Source: B30-G6 sp964633115 (GTDB taxonomy: Bacteria > Desulfobacterota > Desulfobacteria > Desulfobacterales > B30-G6). From it: a stretch of DNA of 64,000 bases. The stretch lies in NCBI GenBank assembly GCA_964633115.1, contig CAZWEO010000019.1, positions 1 to 64,000 of the forward strand. Reading direction: 5' to 3'. Every line of letters starts with the position of its first letter. The first letter of the stretch is position 1. The notes under the pieces are model-generated. The model saw only the letters and a list, made by a program, of their open reading frames with translations. It had not been told where the DNA came from and ran no database searches. Both the position numbers and the translations under genes were made by a program. Shown here piece by piece: positions 52,182-60,899 of this stretch.

Positions 52182-53387
52182 TTAGCACATGTTTAAGATG
52201 TGCCCCATCTTAAGCCTTTTACACTCAAGATATCCCTTATTGTGTTGATTTGGCTCCACCTCAATTGGCATTTGCTCGGTAACACTGAGGCCGTAACCTT
52301 CCAAGCCCACCATTTTTTTAGGATTATTTGTCAACAAGCGCATTTGTCTCACACCCAGCGATACCAAAATTTGAGCACCGATACCATATTCACGCAAGTC
52401 ATCCTTGAATCCCAATCTTTGGTTAGCCTCCACGGTGTCCAGTCCTTGTCTTTGGAGTTCGTAGGCTTTTAGTTTATTAACCAGTCCAATGCCTCGTCCC
52501 TCCTGTCGCATGTAAATGATGACACCAGAACCTTCGGCATCGATCATAGCCATGGCTTGGTGAAGCTGGTCGGCACAATCGCATCTAAGGGAACCGAAGA
52601 TATCGCCGGTCATGCACTCAGAATGAACCCGGACCAATACAGGTTTCTCTGAGTCGATTTCCCCTTTTACCAGGGCAATATGGGTCAAATTATCCACATC
52701 GTTTTCAAATGCTATGATTTTAAATTCCCCGCCGATTGCCGTGGGAATAGTGGTCTCTGCAGCTGGTCTGACGAAACATTCTGTGCGGGTTCGGTAAGCC
52801 ACCAAGTCCGCCACCGTACAGATGCCAATCTGGTGTTTCTGACTAAATTTTTCTAGCGTCGGCATGCGCGCCATGGTGCCGTCATCATCCATAATTTCAC
52901 AAATTACCGCCGCTGGTTTCAGTCCAGCCAATCGAGCCAGATCCACGGAACCTTCTGTTTGGCCCACCCGCACCATTACACCGCCATCTCTGGCCCGCAG
53001 TGGGAATATATGTCCGGGTCGTGCCAAATCGCTTGGTTTGGCGTTGTCTGCCGCTGCCGTCAAAATTGTTGTGGCCCGATCTGCGGCTGAAATGCCGGTT
53101 GAAATGCCAGTTTTAGCTTCAATCGAAACGGTAAAACCGGTTTGAAACCGGGATGTATTGTCATTGACCATTAGAGGCAAATTGAGGGCGTCGCACTTTT
53201 CACTGGTCATCGGCAGACAGATCAGCCCGCGACCATATTTGGCCATAAAATTGATGGCATCTGGCGTTACTGCTTCGGCGGCCATGCAGAGATCGCCTTC
53301 ATTCTCCCGATCTTCGTCATCCACAAGAATGACCATACGACCGGACTTGATCTCTTCAATGGCCTCCTTGATACTCAAATGTGGCAT
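52182..53387 (-). CDS. ribBA: Bifunctional DHBP synthase / GTP cyclohydrolase II
   Basis: A 401-residue fusion. The N-terminal half is 3,4-dihydroxy-2-butanone-4-phosphate synthase (DDEDRENEGDLCMAAE, FPLRARDGGVMVR), the C-terminal half GTP cyclohydrolase II (VRVHSECMTGDIFGSLRCDC, with three zinc-binding Cys, YMRQEGRGIGL). It opens both branches of riboflavin synthesis. It lies downstream of ribE on the same strand with an 10-base gap. Confidence 0.95.
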   Translation of the reverse strand: MPHLSIKEAIEEIKSGRMVILVDDEDRENEGDLCMAAEAVTPDAINFMAKYGRGLICLPMTSEKCDALNLPLMVNDNTSRFQTGFTVSIEAKTGISTGISAADRATTILTAAADNAKPSDLARPGHIFPLRARDGGVMVRVGQTEGSVDLARLAGLKPAAVICEIMDDDGTMARMPTLEKFSQKHQIGICTVADLVAYRTRTECFVRPAAETTIPTAIGGEFKIIAFENDVDNLTHIALVKGEIDSEKPVLVRVHSECMTGDIFGSLRCDCADQLHQAMAMIDAEGSGVIIYMRQEGRGIGLVNKLKAYELQRQGLDTVEANQRLGFKDDLREYGIGAQILVSLGVRQMRLLTNNPKKMVGLEGYGLSVTEQMPIEVEPNQHNKGYLECKRLKMGHILNMC

Positions 53388-53397
53388 GTTGTCACTC

Positions 53398-54069
53398 CTA
53401 GCCTTTGGAATTTAAGAAACCGGTTTTAGCAAGGAATTCCAGATTGATGGAAGAACCGCCGGTCTTCTTGGTTTGATTCTGATAATGGGACAAGAATCGT
53501 TCGACATATTTTCCGATCATGTCGGTTTCGATATTTACCTGCTCACCCACCTTTTTATGCGTAATCGTGGTCCCTGAACCAGTATGGGGAATTATGCTGA
53601 CTTCGAAATGCCCCTGGGAACACTGGTTTACAGTGAGGCTGATACCATCGACGGCAATAGAACCTTTTTCGATGATGTAAGGGCTCAGACCTTCGGGCAC
53701 TTCGATGCTGAAAAGCGTGGCATTACCTGCAGGTCGCCGATCTAAAATCGTTCCCACGCCATCCACATGGCCCGATACCAGATGCCCATCAAGTCGGGCA
53801 GTTAACATGAGAGCGCGTTCAATGTTGACCCGATCCCCCACCGATGCTTTCTGAAATGTTGTTCGCTGAATTGTTTCCGGAGCCACATCGGCCTGAAAAC
53901 GGCGTGCCGCTATGGTCACCGCGGTGAGGCAGGCCCCGTTGATAGAGAGGCTATCGCCAATTTTGGTATCTGTCAGGTCAAAATCGGCATCGATGGTCAA
54001 GCGTTTTCCCATTTCAGCTAAGCGAACAGCCACAATGGAACCCAACCCTTCGATAATACCTGTAAACAT
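53398..54069 (-). CDS. ribE: Riboflavin synthase, alpha subunit
   Basis: A 223-residue enzyme dismutating lumazine to riboflavin. It has two repeats of a lumazine-binding fold: MFTGIIEGLGSIV at the start, SINGACLTAV and GHLVSGHVDGVG, then the second copy with DGISLTVN and NIETDMIGKYVER. Start ATG at 54069. The gap to ribD upstream is 177 bases. Confidence 0.94.
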   Translation of the reverse strand: MFTGIIEGLGSIVAVRLAEMGKRLTIDADFDLTDTKIGDSLSINGACLTAVTIAARRFQADVAPETIQRTTFQKASVGDRVNIERALMLTARLDGHLVSGHVDGVGTILDRRPAGNATLFSIEVPEGLSPYIIEKGSIAVDGISLTVNQCSQGHFEVSIIPHTGSGTTITHKKVGEQVNIETDMIGKYVERFLSHYQNQTKKTGGSSINLEFLAKTGFLNSKG

Positions 54070-54246
54070 ATGCTACCCTACTTTATCTATATGCTGCTCG
54101 CAAATTACGCCTAAAGCAACTCGCGGTCAGAATCGCTACCGCATTAACACTGGTTGCTTTGCCGACCATTTTTTTCCATACCGACACCGAATTCGAAACT
54201 CGATTTGCAATTGGATAATATAGGCATCAAAGCACCAACAATCAAC

Positions 54247-55353
54247 CTATAGGTATCCTTCAATCATTATATCATCTTCAAACCGATGAATCCGTATGTT
54301 AGAAACAGGCCAGGCAGCCTGCATGCGGTCTTTTCCCTGCCCTTTGCAAATAGGGATACCATCATTGCCCCCCAGGATTTTGGGGGCATAAAAAAACATG
54401 AGTTTATCTACAATTTCAGCGGCCACGGCTGATGCGATAATTTCACCGCCGCCTTCAATTAATAGACTGGTAATTTTTTCGCGTCCCAATATGGTCATTA
54501 GCTGTCCTAAATCAATATGTTTCCGATGAATTGGTGCCGTCAATAACCGAACGCCACTACGCTCCAGTTGCCTTCTTTTTGTCTGCGTTTTATCGGAATG
54601 AGCTGCTTCGGCAGATAGGATCCAGGTTTCGGCTTCATGGGTAGATCGGACCACCTGGGCGCTTTCCGAAATGCTTAAGTTTGTATCGAGAATTAAGCGG
54701 ATTGGGTTTTGGCCATCCTCCTCCGGTAATCGGGTAGTAAGCTGCGGATCATCATTTTGTACCGTTCCGATACCAACCAGGATCGCATCCACGGCATGGC
54801 GCAAATGGTGCACATAGTTTCTTGAAGCCGCGCTGCTAACCCATTTGGCATCACCACTGCGGGTGGCAATTTGACCATCCAATGTGGCGGCGCATTTAAG
54901 GATCACAAAGGGCTTCCTGGTGGTTATATATTTTACAAAAGCCTCATTTAATTCGTGTGCTTCCTTCTGACATACCCCGCTGACAATTTTAAGGCCTTTT
55001 TGGACCAAATAATCAAGACCACCACCACGAACATCGGGGTTGGGATCAGGCATGGCCACCACAAGACGTTCTATTCCGGCTTTTAGAATTTTTTCGGTGC
55101 AAGGCGGGGTACGACCGTGGTGGTTACAGGGTTCAAGGGTTACATACAGGGTCGCGCTTTTAGCATTCGAGCCGGCTTCATCTAAAGCATTGACCTCCGC
55201 GTGGGCTAAGCCGGCAGCCTGGTGATATCCTTTGCCGATGACTTTTCCATGCTTGACAACAACTGCACCCACCATGGGATTGGGAGATGTGGTGCCGCGA
55301 CCTAAAGACGCCAGGTCCAGCGCCATTTTCATAAACTGTTCGTCATCGTTCAT
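54247..55353 (-). CDS. ribD: Bifunctional riboflavin-specific deaminase/reductase
   Basis: A 368-residue fusion. The N-terminal zinc deaminase has HAEVNALDEAG and LEPCNHHGRTPPC; the C-terminal reductase has CAATLDGQIATRSGDAKW and SLLIEGGGEI. It converts the pyrimidine intermediate in two steps. Start at ATG 55353, four bases after the nrdR stop, so translation is likely coupled. No FMN riboswitch is seen upstream. Confidence 0.95.
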   Translation of the reverse strand: MNDDEQFMKMALDLASLGRGTTSPNPMVGAVVVKHGKVIGKGYHQAAGLAHAEVNALDEAGSNAKSATLYVTLEPCNHHGRTPPCTEKILKAGIERLVVAMPDPNPDVRGGGLDYLVQKGLKIVSGVCQKEAHELNEAFVKYITTRKPFVILKCAATLDGQIATRSGDAKWVSSAASRNYVHHLRHAVDAILVGIGTVQNDDPQLTTRLPEEDGQNPIRLILDTNLSISESAQVVRSTHEAETWILSAEAAHSDKTQTKRRQLERSGVRLLTAPIHRKHIDLGQLMTILGREKITSLLIEGGGEIIASAVAAEIVDKLMFFYAPKILGGNDGIPICKGQGKDRMQAAWPVSNIRIHRFEDDIMIEGYL

Positions 55354-55357
55354 TCTG

Positions 55358-55813
55358 TCACTGTTTACTAAGTATGTTCTTTAACTCCGCTACAAAGTCG
55401 TTTACATCTTTGAATTCTCGATATACCGAGGCAAATCGGACATAGGCAATATCGTCGAGTTCATGCAACATTGCCATAATTTTTTCACCTAGAACTGAAG
55501 CCGGAATCTCTTTTTCACCGGTTTCGCGCAGGTCGCGTTCAAGTTCTTCCACGTATTCCTCGATGAGATTCATACTGATGTCGCGCTTCTCACAGGCTTT
55601 TTTTAGCCCCGAACGGACCTTGCCGCGATTAAAAACCTCTCGTCGCCCGTCCTTTTTCATAATCATGATTGGAATGTCCTCAATATGCTCATACGTTGTG
55701 AACCGACGGTTACACATGAGGCACTCCCTGCGCCTGCGAATGACATGGCCGTCCTTACTCACCCTGGAATCAATGACTTTGTTATCAATCTCGCCGCAAA
55801 ATGGACACTTCAT
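55358..55813 (-). CDS. nrdR: Transcriptional repressor NrdR
   Basis: A 151-residue repressor of ribonucleotide reductase genes. The N-terminal zinc ribbon is MKCPFCGEIDNKVIDSR followed by RRRRECLMCNRRFTTYE; the ATP-cone follows (VKKDGRREVFNRGKVRSGLKKACEK-like). Its length is typical. It precedes ribD, as in many proteobacteria. Start at ATG 55813 with GGGAGGG upstream. Confidence 0.95.
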   Translation of the reverse strand: MKCPFCGEIDNKVIDSRVSKDGHVIRRRRECLMCNRRFTTYEHIEDIPIMIMKKDGRREVFNRGKVRSGLKKACEKRDISMNLIEEYVEELERDLRETGEKEIPASVLGEKIMAMLHELDDIAYVRFASVYREFKDVNDFVAELKNILSKQ

Positions 55814-55843
55814 GAGCCCTCCCCCTTGTGTGCTTTGATTGCA

Positions 55844-56329
55844 TTATTGGATGAATAGTCCCTCGCCTATTTGTCCTTCAACTTTAAAAACATTGACACC
55901 GGCCTCATTTAGCATTTCTTCAGACATACTATCAGCATAGCCGGATAGATAATAGATTGTTTTAATGCCTGCATTGATAATCATTTTTGCACAAATGGAA
56001 CACGGTAAGTTGGTACAAAATAGCGAGGCATCGCGGATGGAAACACCATGAAATGCAGCCTGTATAATCGCATTCTGCTCGGCATGAATCCCCCGGCATA
56101 GTTCGTGACGTTCTCCAGATGGGACCTTGAGCTGCTCCCGCAAACACCCGGTTTCGTGGCAGTGACGTACATGCGTTGGTGCACCGTTGTAACCGGTGGA
56201 GAGTAAGCGTCTGTCTTTGACCACCACAGCCCCCACAGACCGTCGCAGACAGGTTGAACGTTTGGCAACCAAAACAGCGATTTCCATAAAGTAGGCTTCC
56301 CAAGAGGGGCGTTTACCGATATCATTCAT
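55844..56329 (-). CDS. comEB: dCMP deaminase (ComEB type)
   Basis: A 161-residue zinc-dependent deaminase. Zinc ligands are in HAEQNAII (His, Glu) and LPCSICAKMIINAG (two Cys). It produces dUMP from dCMP; the same family includes competence-gene ComEB. Overlaps the glyA 3' end by eight bases, suggesting coupled translation. Confidence 0.9.
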   Translation of the reverse strand: MNDIGKRPSWEAYFMEIAVLVAKRSTCLRRSVGAVVVKDRRLLSTGYNGAPTHVRHCHETGCLREQLKVPSGERHELCRGIHAEQNAIIQAAFHGVSIRDASLFCTNLPCSICAKMIINAGIKTIYYLSGYADSMSEEMLNEAGVNVFKVEGQIGEGLFIQ

Positions 56330-57605
56330 GATCTAAATATCCAACGTTTTCAATTTGTGTACCTTTAAACTCTATCGGAAACTGCCGGCACAGTTCCTCG
56401 ACGCGATCCTTGACCTTCTGGAGTGTTGCCGGGTCATCAATATTTTTAAGCACATGCAGGATCATATCGGCAATCAGCGCCATTTCTGTCTCTTGCATCC
56501 CGCGGGTGGTAATCGTCGGTGTTCCGATACGAATACCACTGGTAATTGCTGGTCCCAACGTATCAAACGGTACTGCATTTTTGTTTACTGTAATACCGGC
56601 TAAACCCAGTGCATCCTCGGCGGCCTTACCGGTTACATCCAGACTGCTCAAATCCGCCAACAACATATGGTTATCCGTTCCATTGGATGTAAGGGTCATA
56701 CCACCGTTCATGAGATGTTCTGCCAGAGTAGTGGCATTTTTAACAGTTTGAATTTGATAGGCTTTAAAATCATCCGATAAGGCTTCCTGAAATGCGATTG
56801 CCTTCGCCGCAATGATGTGCATGAGGGGCCCACCCTGGATACCTGGGAATATTTCCTTGTTCAATTTGCTACCATAATCTGATTTTGACAAGATCAAACC
56901 GCCTCGTGGACCTCGCAGTGTCTTATGGGTGGTCGATGTGGTGACATCGGCATGCGGTATAGGAGATGGATGTACGCCCGCAGCCACCAGTCCAGCAATA
57001 TGGGCCATGTCCACCATGAGAAGCGCATTCACAGATGCGGCAATCTCTGCAAATGCTTTAAAATCAATAATGCGGGGATAAGCACTGGCACCGGCAACGA
57101 TCATTTTTGGCTGGTGCTGTTGGGCCAATGCTGCCATTTGATCATAATCGATAAAGCCCGTATGGGCATCTACCCCATAATGGACAAATTGATATAATCG
57201 CCCAGAAAAACTGACTTTACTACCATGGGTTAAATGCCCGCCATGGGCCAAATCCATTCCCAGAATGGTATCGCCTGGTTGCAGTAATGCAAAGTAGACC
57301 GCCATATTGGCCTGAGAACCCGAATGGGGTTGCACGTTCACATAAGGGGCTTGAAATAATCGACGTGCCCGTTCGATTGCAAGCTCCTCGGCAATGTCAA
57401 CGAACTCGCAGCCCCCATAATATCGCTTTTCGGGGTATCCTTCTGCGTATTTATTCGTCATGACACTGCCTTGGGCTGCCATGACTGCTTGGCTAACGAT
57501 GTTTTCAGATGCGATCAGTTCCAGATTATTCTGTTGGCGCAACATTTCCTTTTCAATGGTAGACGCCAATTCAGGATCTGATTGCCCTATTATTTGCAAA
57601 TCCAA
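56322..57605 (-). CDS. glyA: Serine hydroxymethyltransferase
   Basis: A 427-residue PLP enzyme interconverting serine and glycine and charging THF with one-carbon units. PLP-binding Lys is in VTTSTTHKTLRGPRGG; other segments are ELIASENIVSQAVMAAQGS, YAEGYPEKRYYGGCE, HSGSQANMAVYF and HGGHLTHG. Length is typical. Followed by comEB and preceded by rpiB (79 bases). Confidence 0.96.
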   Translation of the reverse strand: MDLQIIGQSDPELASTIEKEMLRQQNNLELIASENIVSQAVMAAQGSVMTNKYAEGYPEKRYYGGCEFVDIAEELAIERARRLFQAPYVNVQPHSGSQANMAVYFALLQPGDTILGMDLAHGGHLTHGSKVSFSGRLYQFVHYGVDAHTGFIDYDQMAALAQQHQPKMIVAGASAYPRIIDFKAFAEIAASVNALLMVDMAHIAGLVAAGVHPSPIPHADVTTSTTHKTLRGPRGGLILSKSDYGSKLNKEIFPGIQGGPLMHIIAAKAIAFQEALSDDFKAYQIQTVKNATTLAEHLMNGGMTLTSNGTDNHMLLADLSSLDVTGKAAEDALGLAGITVNKNAVPFDTLGPAITSGIRIGTPTITTRGMQETEMALIADMILHVLKNIDDPATLQKVKDRVEELCRQFPIEFKGTQIENVGYLDHE

Positions 57606-57684
57606 ATTTGATTCCCCCTATTTATTCCATCATGCGAAACCTGATCCTTTGGGCCAGGCCAGAACTATTAGATATACCTAAAAT

Positions 57685-58146
57685 CTAAGCAAGGTGTTTG
57701 CTTGCATCCATACAGTCAAACTTGTCGATCCGATTTTGATGTCGTCCCCCCTCAAAATCTGTACCGAGCCAAACATTTACAATTTCTTGAGCCAAAACAT
57801 CGCCGATCACGCGACCGCCCATTACCAGAATGTTGGCGTCATTGTGTTGGCGACTCAGAGCGGCTGAAAAAATATCGTTGCAAAGCGCCGCTCTAACGCC
57901 CGGGAACCGGTTGGCAACCATGGACATCCCCAACCCGGTGCCGCACATCAAAATGCCTCTTTTTTGTTTGCCAGACGATATGGCTGCGGCCACTTTAATA
58001 CCAAAATCGGGATAATCCACAGATTCAATACCCTGTGGGCCCACATCCTGAACTGTATAACTCTGATTTTCAAGATACGTTTTAATGGTTTCTTTCATCT
58101 GATAGGCAGCGTGATCACTGCCGATGAGGATGGTTTTTTGATCCAT
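57685..58146 (-). CDS. rpiB: Ribose-5-phosphate isomerase B
   Basis: A 153-residue RpiB/LacAB-family isomerase. It has IGSDHAAYQMKETI with the phosphate-binding segment, GILMCGTGLGMSMVANR with the catalytic Cys, and ALCNDIFSAALSRQHNDANIL. It interconverts ribulose and ribose 5-phosphates. A 335-base gap separates it from fabF upstream. Confidence 0.93.
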   Translation of the reverse strand: MDQKTILIGSDHAAYQMKETIKTYLENQSYTVQDVGPQGIESVDYPDFGIKVAAAISSGKQKRGILMCGTGLGMSMVANRFPGVRAALCNDIFSAALSRQHNDANILVMGGRVIGDVLAQEIVNVWLGTDFEGGRHQNRIDKFDCMDASKHLA

Positions 58147-58481
58147 TGAAATACCCTTTCAAATCCGACTAGCGCCAAATTGTACTCGTTGTTGCGTATT
58201 CACTTACTCTTATTCTTTATCGATATTCATCTAATATCGCAAGCAAAAAGGACCCTAAGAAATTGATACTACTCTCTTCAGCCTTTCTTTGCTACCAGTC
58301 GGTATGATTTCATAACCAATCCGGTGGGCACAAGTAAAGCACGGGTTGATATGTCGTTCTAAAAAAATAAGTGGGTCGCTTTTCGCTGAAATCCGAACTT
58401 TATTATGACAATTCCTATAATTTCGCCGTGCTGGTAGGACTTTCTATAAACACTGGCTGAGACGGTGGCTTATGAAGGGAG
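58147..58481. other. Spacer between rpiB and fabF
   Basis: 335 bases with no gene and no convincing promoter or repeat on either strand. Confidence 0.5.
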
Positions 58482-59723
58482 TTAAGGTGTATATTTCTTA
58501 AATATTAGGCAAGCATTGGTCCCGCCGAAACCAAAAGAATTGGACAGGGATGTGGAAATGCTCTGCTTTCGAGCTACATTGGGTACGTAATCCAGATCGC
58601 ATTCTTCATCGGTGTTTTCATAATTAATAGTGGGTGGGAGGATGCTGTCCTTGATGGCCAGCACACTGAAAACGGCCTCAATACCGCCAGCGCCCCCGAG
58701 CAAGTGGCCGGTCATGGATTTGGTAGAGCTCACCGGAATCTGCCGGGCCTTTTCTTTAAACACGGTTTTGATGGCTCGCGTCTCGTACAGATCGTTTAAT
58801 GGTGTCGATGTACCGTGCGCATTGATATAATCGATATCCGTATAGGCAAAGCCTGCATCAGCAATGGCAGCCTCAATACAACGCACGGCACCCGAACCAT
58901 CTGGTGGCGGCGAAGTCATATGATAGGCATCACCACTCATACCATATCCAGCCACCTCAGCAATGATCGGTGCACCGCGTTCCAGGGCATGCTCCAATGA
59001 CTCTATGATCAGAATCCCAGATCCTTCACCCATTACAAAACCATCCCGATCACGGTCAAACGGCCTTGACGCTTTTTGGGGTTCGTCATTGCGTGTCGAC
59101 AATGCTTTCATTGAAATAAATCCAGCGATCCCAGTCGGCGCAATGGTGGATTCTACGCCCCCGGCAATCATGGCATCAGCACCGCCGCGTTGAATAATCT
59201 TGAAAGCATCACCAATTGCATGCGAACCAGCGGCACAGGCCGTCGCCACCGAAGCATTGGGCCCTTTGGCACCAAAATGGATCGATATCATCCCGGGTGC
59301 CATATTTCCAATCATCATGGGAATAAAAAAAGGTGTCACCCGGTTGGGTCCCTTGCTATCCACAACCCGAGTAATCTCCTCTAAAATAGATAATCCACCC
59401 AGCCCGCACCCGGTTATAACGCCGACCCGCTCTGCATTGTTTGCATCGATTTTTAGTTGCGAGGCTTCTATCGCCATTCGGGTCGCAGCTATGGCATAGG
59501 CAATAAAGAGCGAAGTTCGCCTGGCCTCTTTCTTGGGCAAGAAATCCTGAGGATGAAAATCTTTGACTTCCCCGGCAATACGTGTGGCATAATCGGTGGT
59601 ATCGAACCGCGTAATCGCTCCAATACCCGATTTGCCTGCACATATCGCATTCCAAGATACATCGACACCAATGCCCACTGGCGTAATCAAACCCAAACCC
59701 GTTATGACGACACGTTTAGCCAA
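58482..59723 (-). CDS. fabF: 3-oxoacyl-ACP synthase II
   Basis: A 413-residue condensing enzyme. The Cys-His-His triad is in ATACAAGSHAIG, YINAHGTSTPLND and STKSMTGHLLGGAGG. It elongates acyl-ACP with malonyl-ACP. Start at ATG 59723, thirty bases after acpP. Confidence 0.96.
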   Translation of the reverse strand: MAKRVVITGLGLITPVGIGVDVSWNAICAGKSGIGAITRFDTTDYATRIAGEVKDFHPQDFLPKKEARRTSLFIAYAIAATRMAIEASQLKIDANNAERVGVITGCGLGGLSILEEITRVVDSKGPNRVTPFFIPMMIGNMAPGMISIHFGAKGPNASVATACAAGSHAIGDAFKIIQRGGADAMIAGGVESTIAPTGIAGFISMKALSTRNDEPQKASRPFDRDRDGFVMGEGSGILIIESLEHALERGAPIIAEVAGYGMSGDAYHMTSPPPDGSGAVRCIEAAIADAGFAYTDIDYINAHGTSTPLNDLYETRAIKTVFKEKARQIPVSSTKSMTGHLLGGAGGIEAVFSVLAIKDSILPPTINYENTDEECDLDYVPNVARKQSISTSLSNSFGFGGTNACLIFKKYTP

Positions 59724-59753
59724 AAAAACCCCCTTTTTTAAGATTCAATAGTT

Positions 59754-59981
59754 CTATTGGGTATGAATAAAATCAATGGCATCTTTAACTGATTCGAGCT
59801 TTTCTGCTTCTTCATCGGAAATATCAATATCGAATTCTTCTTCCATGGTCATGATCAATTCCACCAAATCCAATGAGTCTGCTCCCAGGTCATCGACAAA
59901 TGATGCTTCCGGAATCACTTCTTCTAAATCAACACTCAATTTTTCTGCGATTATTTTTTTCACTTTATCTTCAATTGACAT
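59754..59981 (-). CDS. acpP: Acyl carrier protein
   Basis: A 75-residue acidic ACP with the phosphopantetheine serine in DDLGADSLDLVELIMTMEEE. It carries growing acyl chains. It has AAGGAGA before the ATG. It lies between fabG (175-base gap) and fabF. Confidence 0.96.
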   Translation of the reverse strand: MSIEDKVKKIIAEKLSVDLEEVIPEASFVDDLGADSLDLVELIMTMEEEFDIDISDEEAEKLESVKDAIDFIHTQ

Positions 59982-60156
59982 TTTACCATTCTCCTTTCTT
60001 CATATCCGGAACAAACCGGAACTGTATAACTTCTGATTATATTTGAGATAATTGACATCTTCTCTTAGCTCGAAGGAGATTCGTATTTGGCTGACCTCAC
60101 GTCGGCCTCGTGCTCCCTCGACCCCTCGAACCCTCGAATCCTGGGCCCTCAATTTC

Positions 60157-60897
60157 TTACATATACATCCCGCCACTGACATGCAGGACTTGCCCGGTAA
60201 TATAGGACGCTGGGTCAGAAGCAAGAAACTGGATCGCGGCAGTAATCTCATCTAAAGTCCCAGCTCTACCCATGGGTATAAAAGCCAGCATCGCTTGCTT
60301 GGCCTTGTCGGGAAGTCCCACGGTCATATCGGTTTCCAAATAGCCTGGGGCGACGGCATTCACAGTGATACCTCTGCCAGCCAACTCTTTTGCAACCGAT
60401 TTAGTTAACCCAATGATACCAGCTTTGGACGCGGCGTAATTAGCCTGCCCTGGATTCCCCATGGCGCCGACAACGGAAGTAACATTGACAATCCGGCCAA
60501 ATCGTTGTCGTATCATGATGCGAATCACGGACTTGACACAATTGAAGGTGCCTTTTAGGTTGGTTTCCACCACCACGTCCCAATCCGATTCCTTCATTAA
60601 GGCGATCAGGCCATCCCGGGTGATTCCGGCATTACTAACCAGCACATCGACCTTTTTTGACGCAGCGGCAATATTCTTAAACCAACCATTCACTGCTTGC
60701 AGGGAGGTGACATCGACACAGGCAGCATCCCAGGTCCCACCGGCCGCGGCAATTAATTTGCCAGTCTCCTGGGCTTCTTCTTCCGCTGCGCGATAGTTGA
60801 AATAAATATGTGTGTTGGGATCAGCAAATGCTTGGCAAATGGCCCTACCTAGCCCACGGGATCCTCCGGTGACAACTACGATGCGTTTATTCTCCAT
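60157..60897 (-). CDS. fabG: 3-oxoacyl-ACP reductase
   Basis: A 246-residue short-chain dehydrogenase with the nucleotide motif VVTGGSRGLGRAICQ, the NAG motif in VSNAGITRDG, and the catalytic Ser-Tyr-Lys (YAASKAG). It reduces 3-oxoacyl-ACP with NADPH. Its ATG (60897) is two bases downstream of the acyl-CoA dehydrogenase stop, so they are cotranscribed. Confidence 0.94.
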   Translation of the reverse strand: MENKRIVVVTGGSRGLGRAICQAFADPNTHIYFNYRAAEEEAQETGKLIAAAGGTWDAACVDVTSLQAVNGWFKNIAAASKKVDVLVSNAGITRDGLIALMKESDWDVVVETNLKGTFNCVKSVIRIMIRQRFGRIVNVTSVVGAMGNPGQANYAASKAGIIGLTKSVAKELAGRGITVNAVAPGYLETDMTVGLPDKAKQAMLAFIPMGRAGTLDEITAAIQFLASDPASYITGQVLHVSGGMYM

Positions 60898-60899
60898 CG

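Noticed and set aside
54070..54246. FMN riboswitch in the rib cluster
   Set aside because: I did not see the conserved RFN core between ribD and ribE or upstream of ribD.
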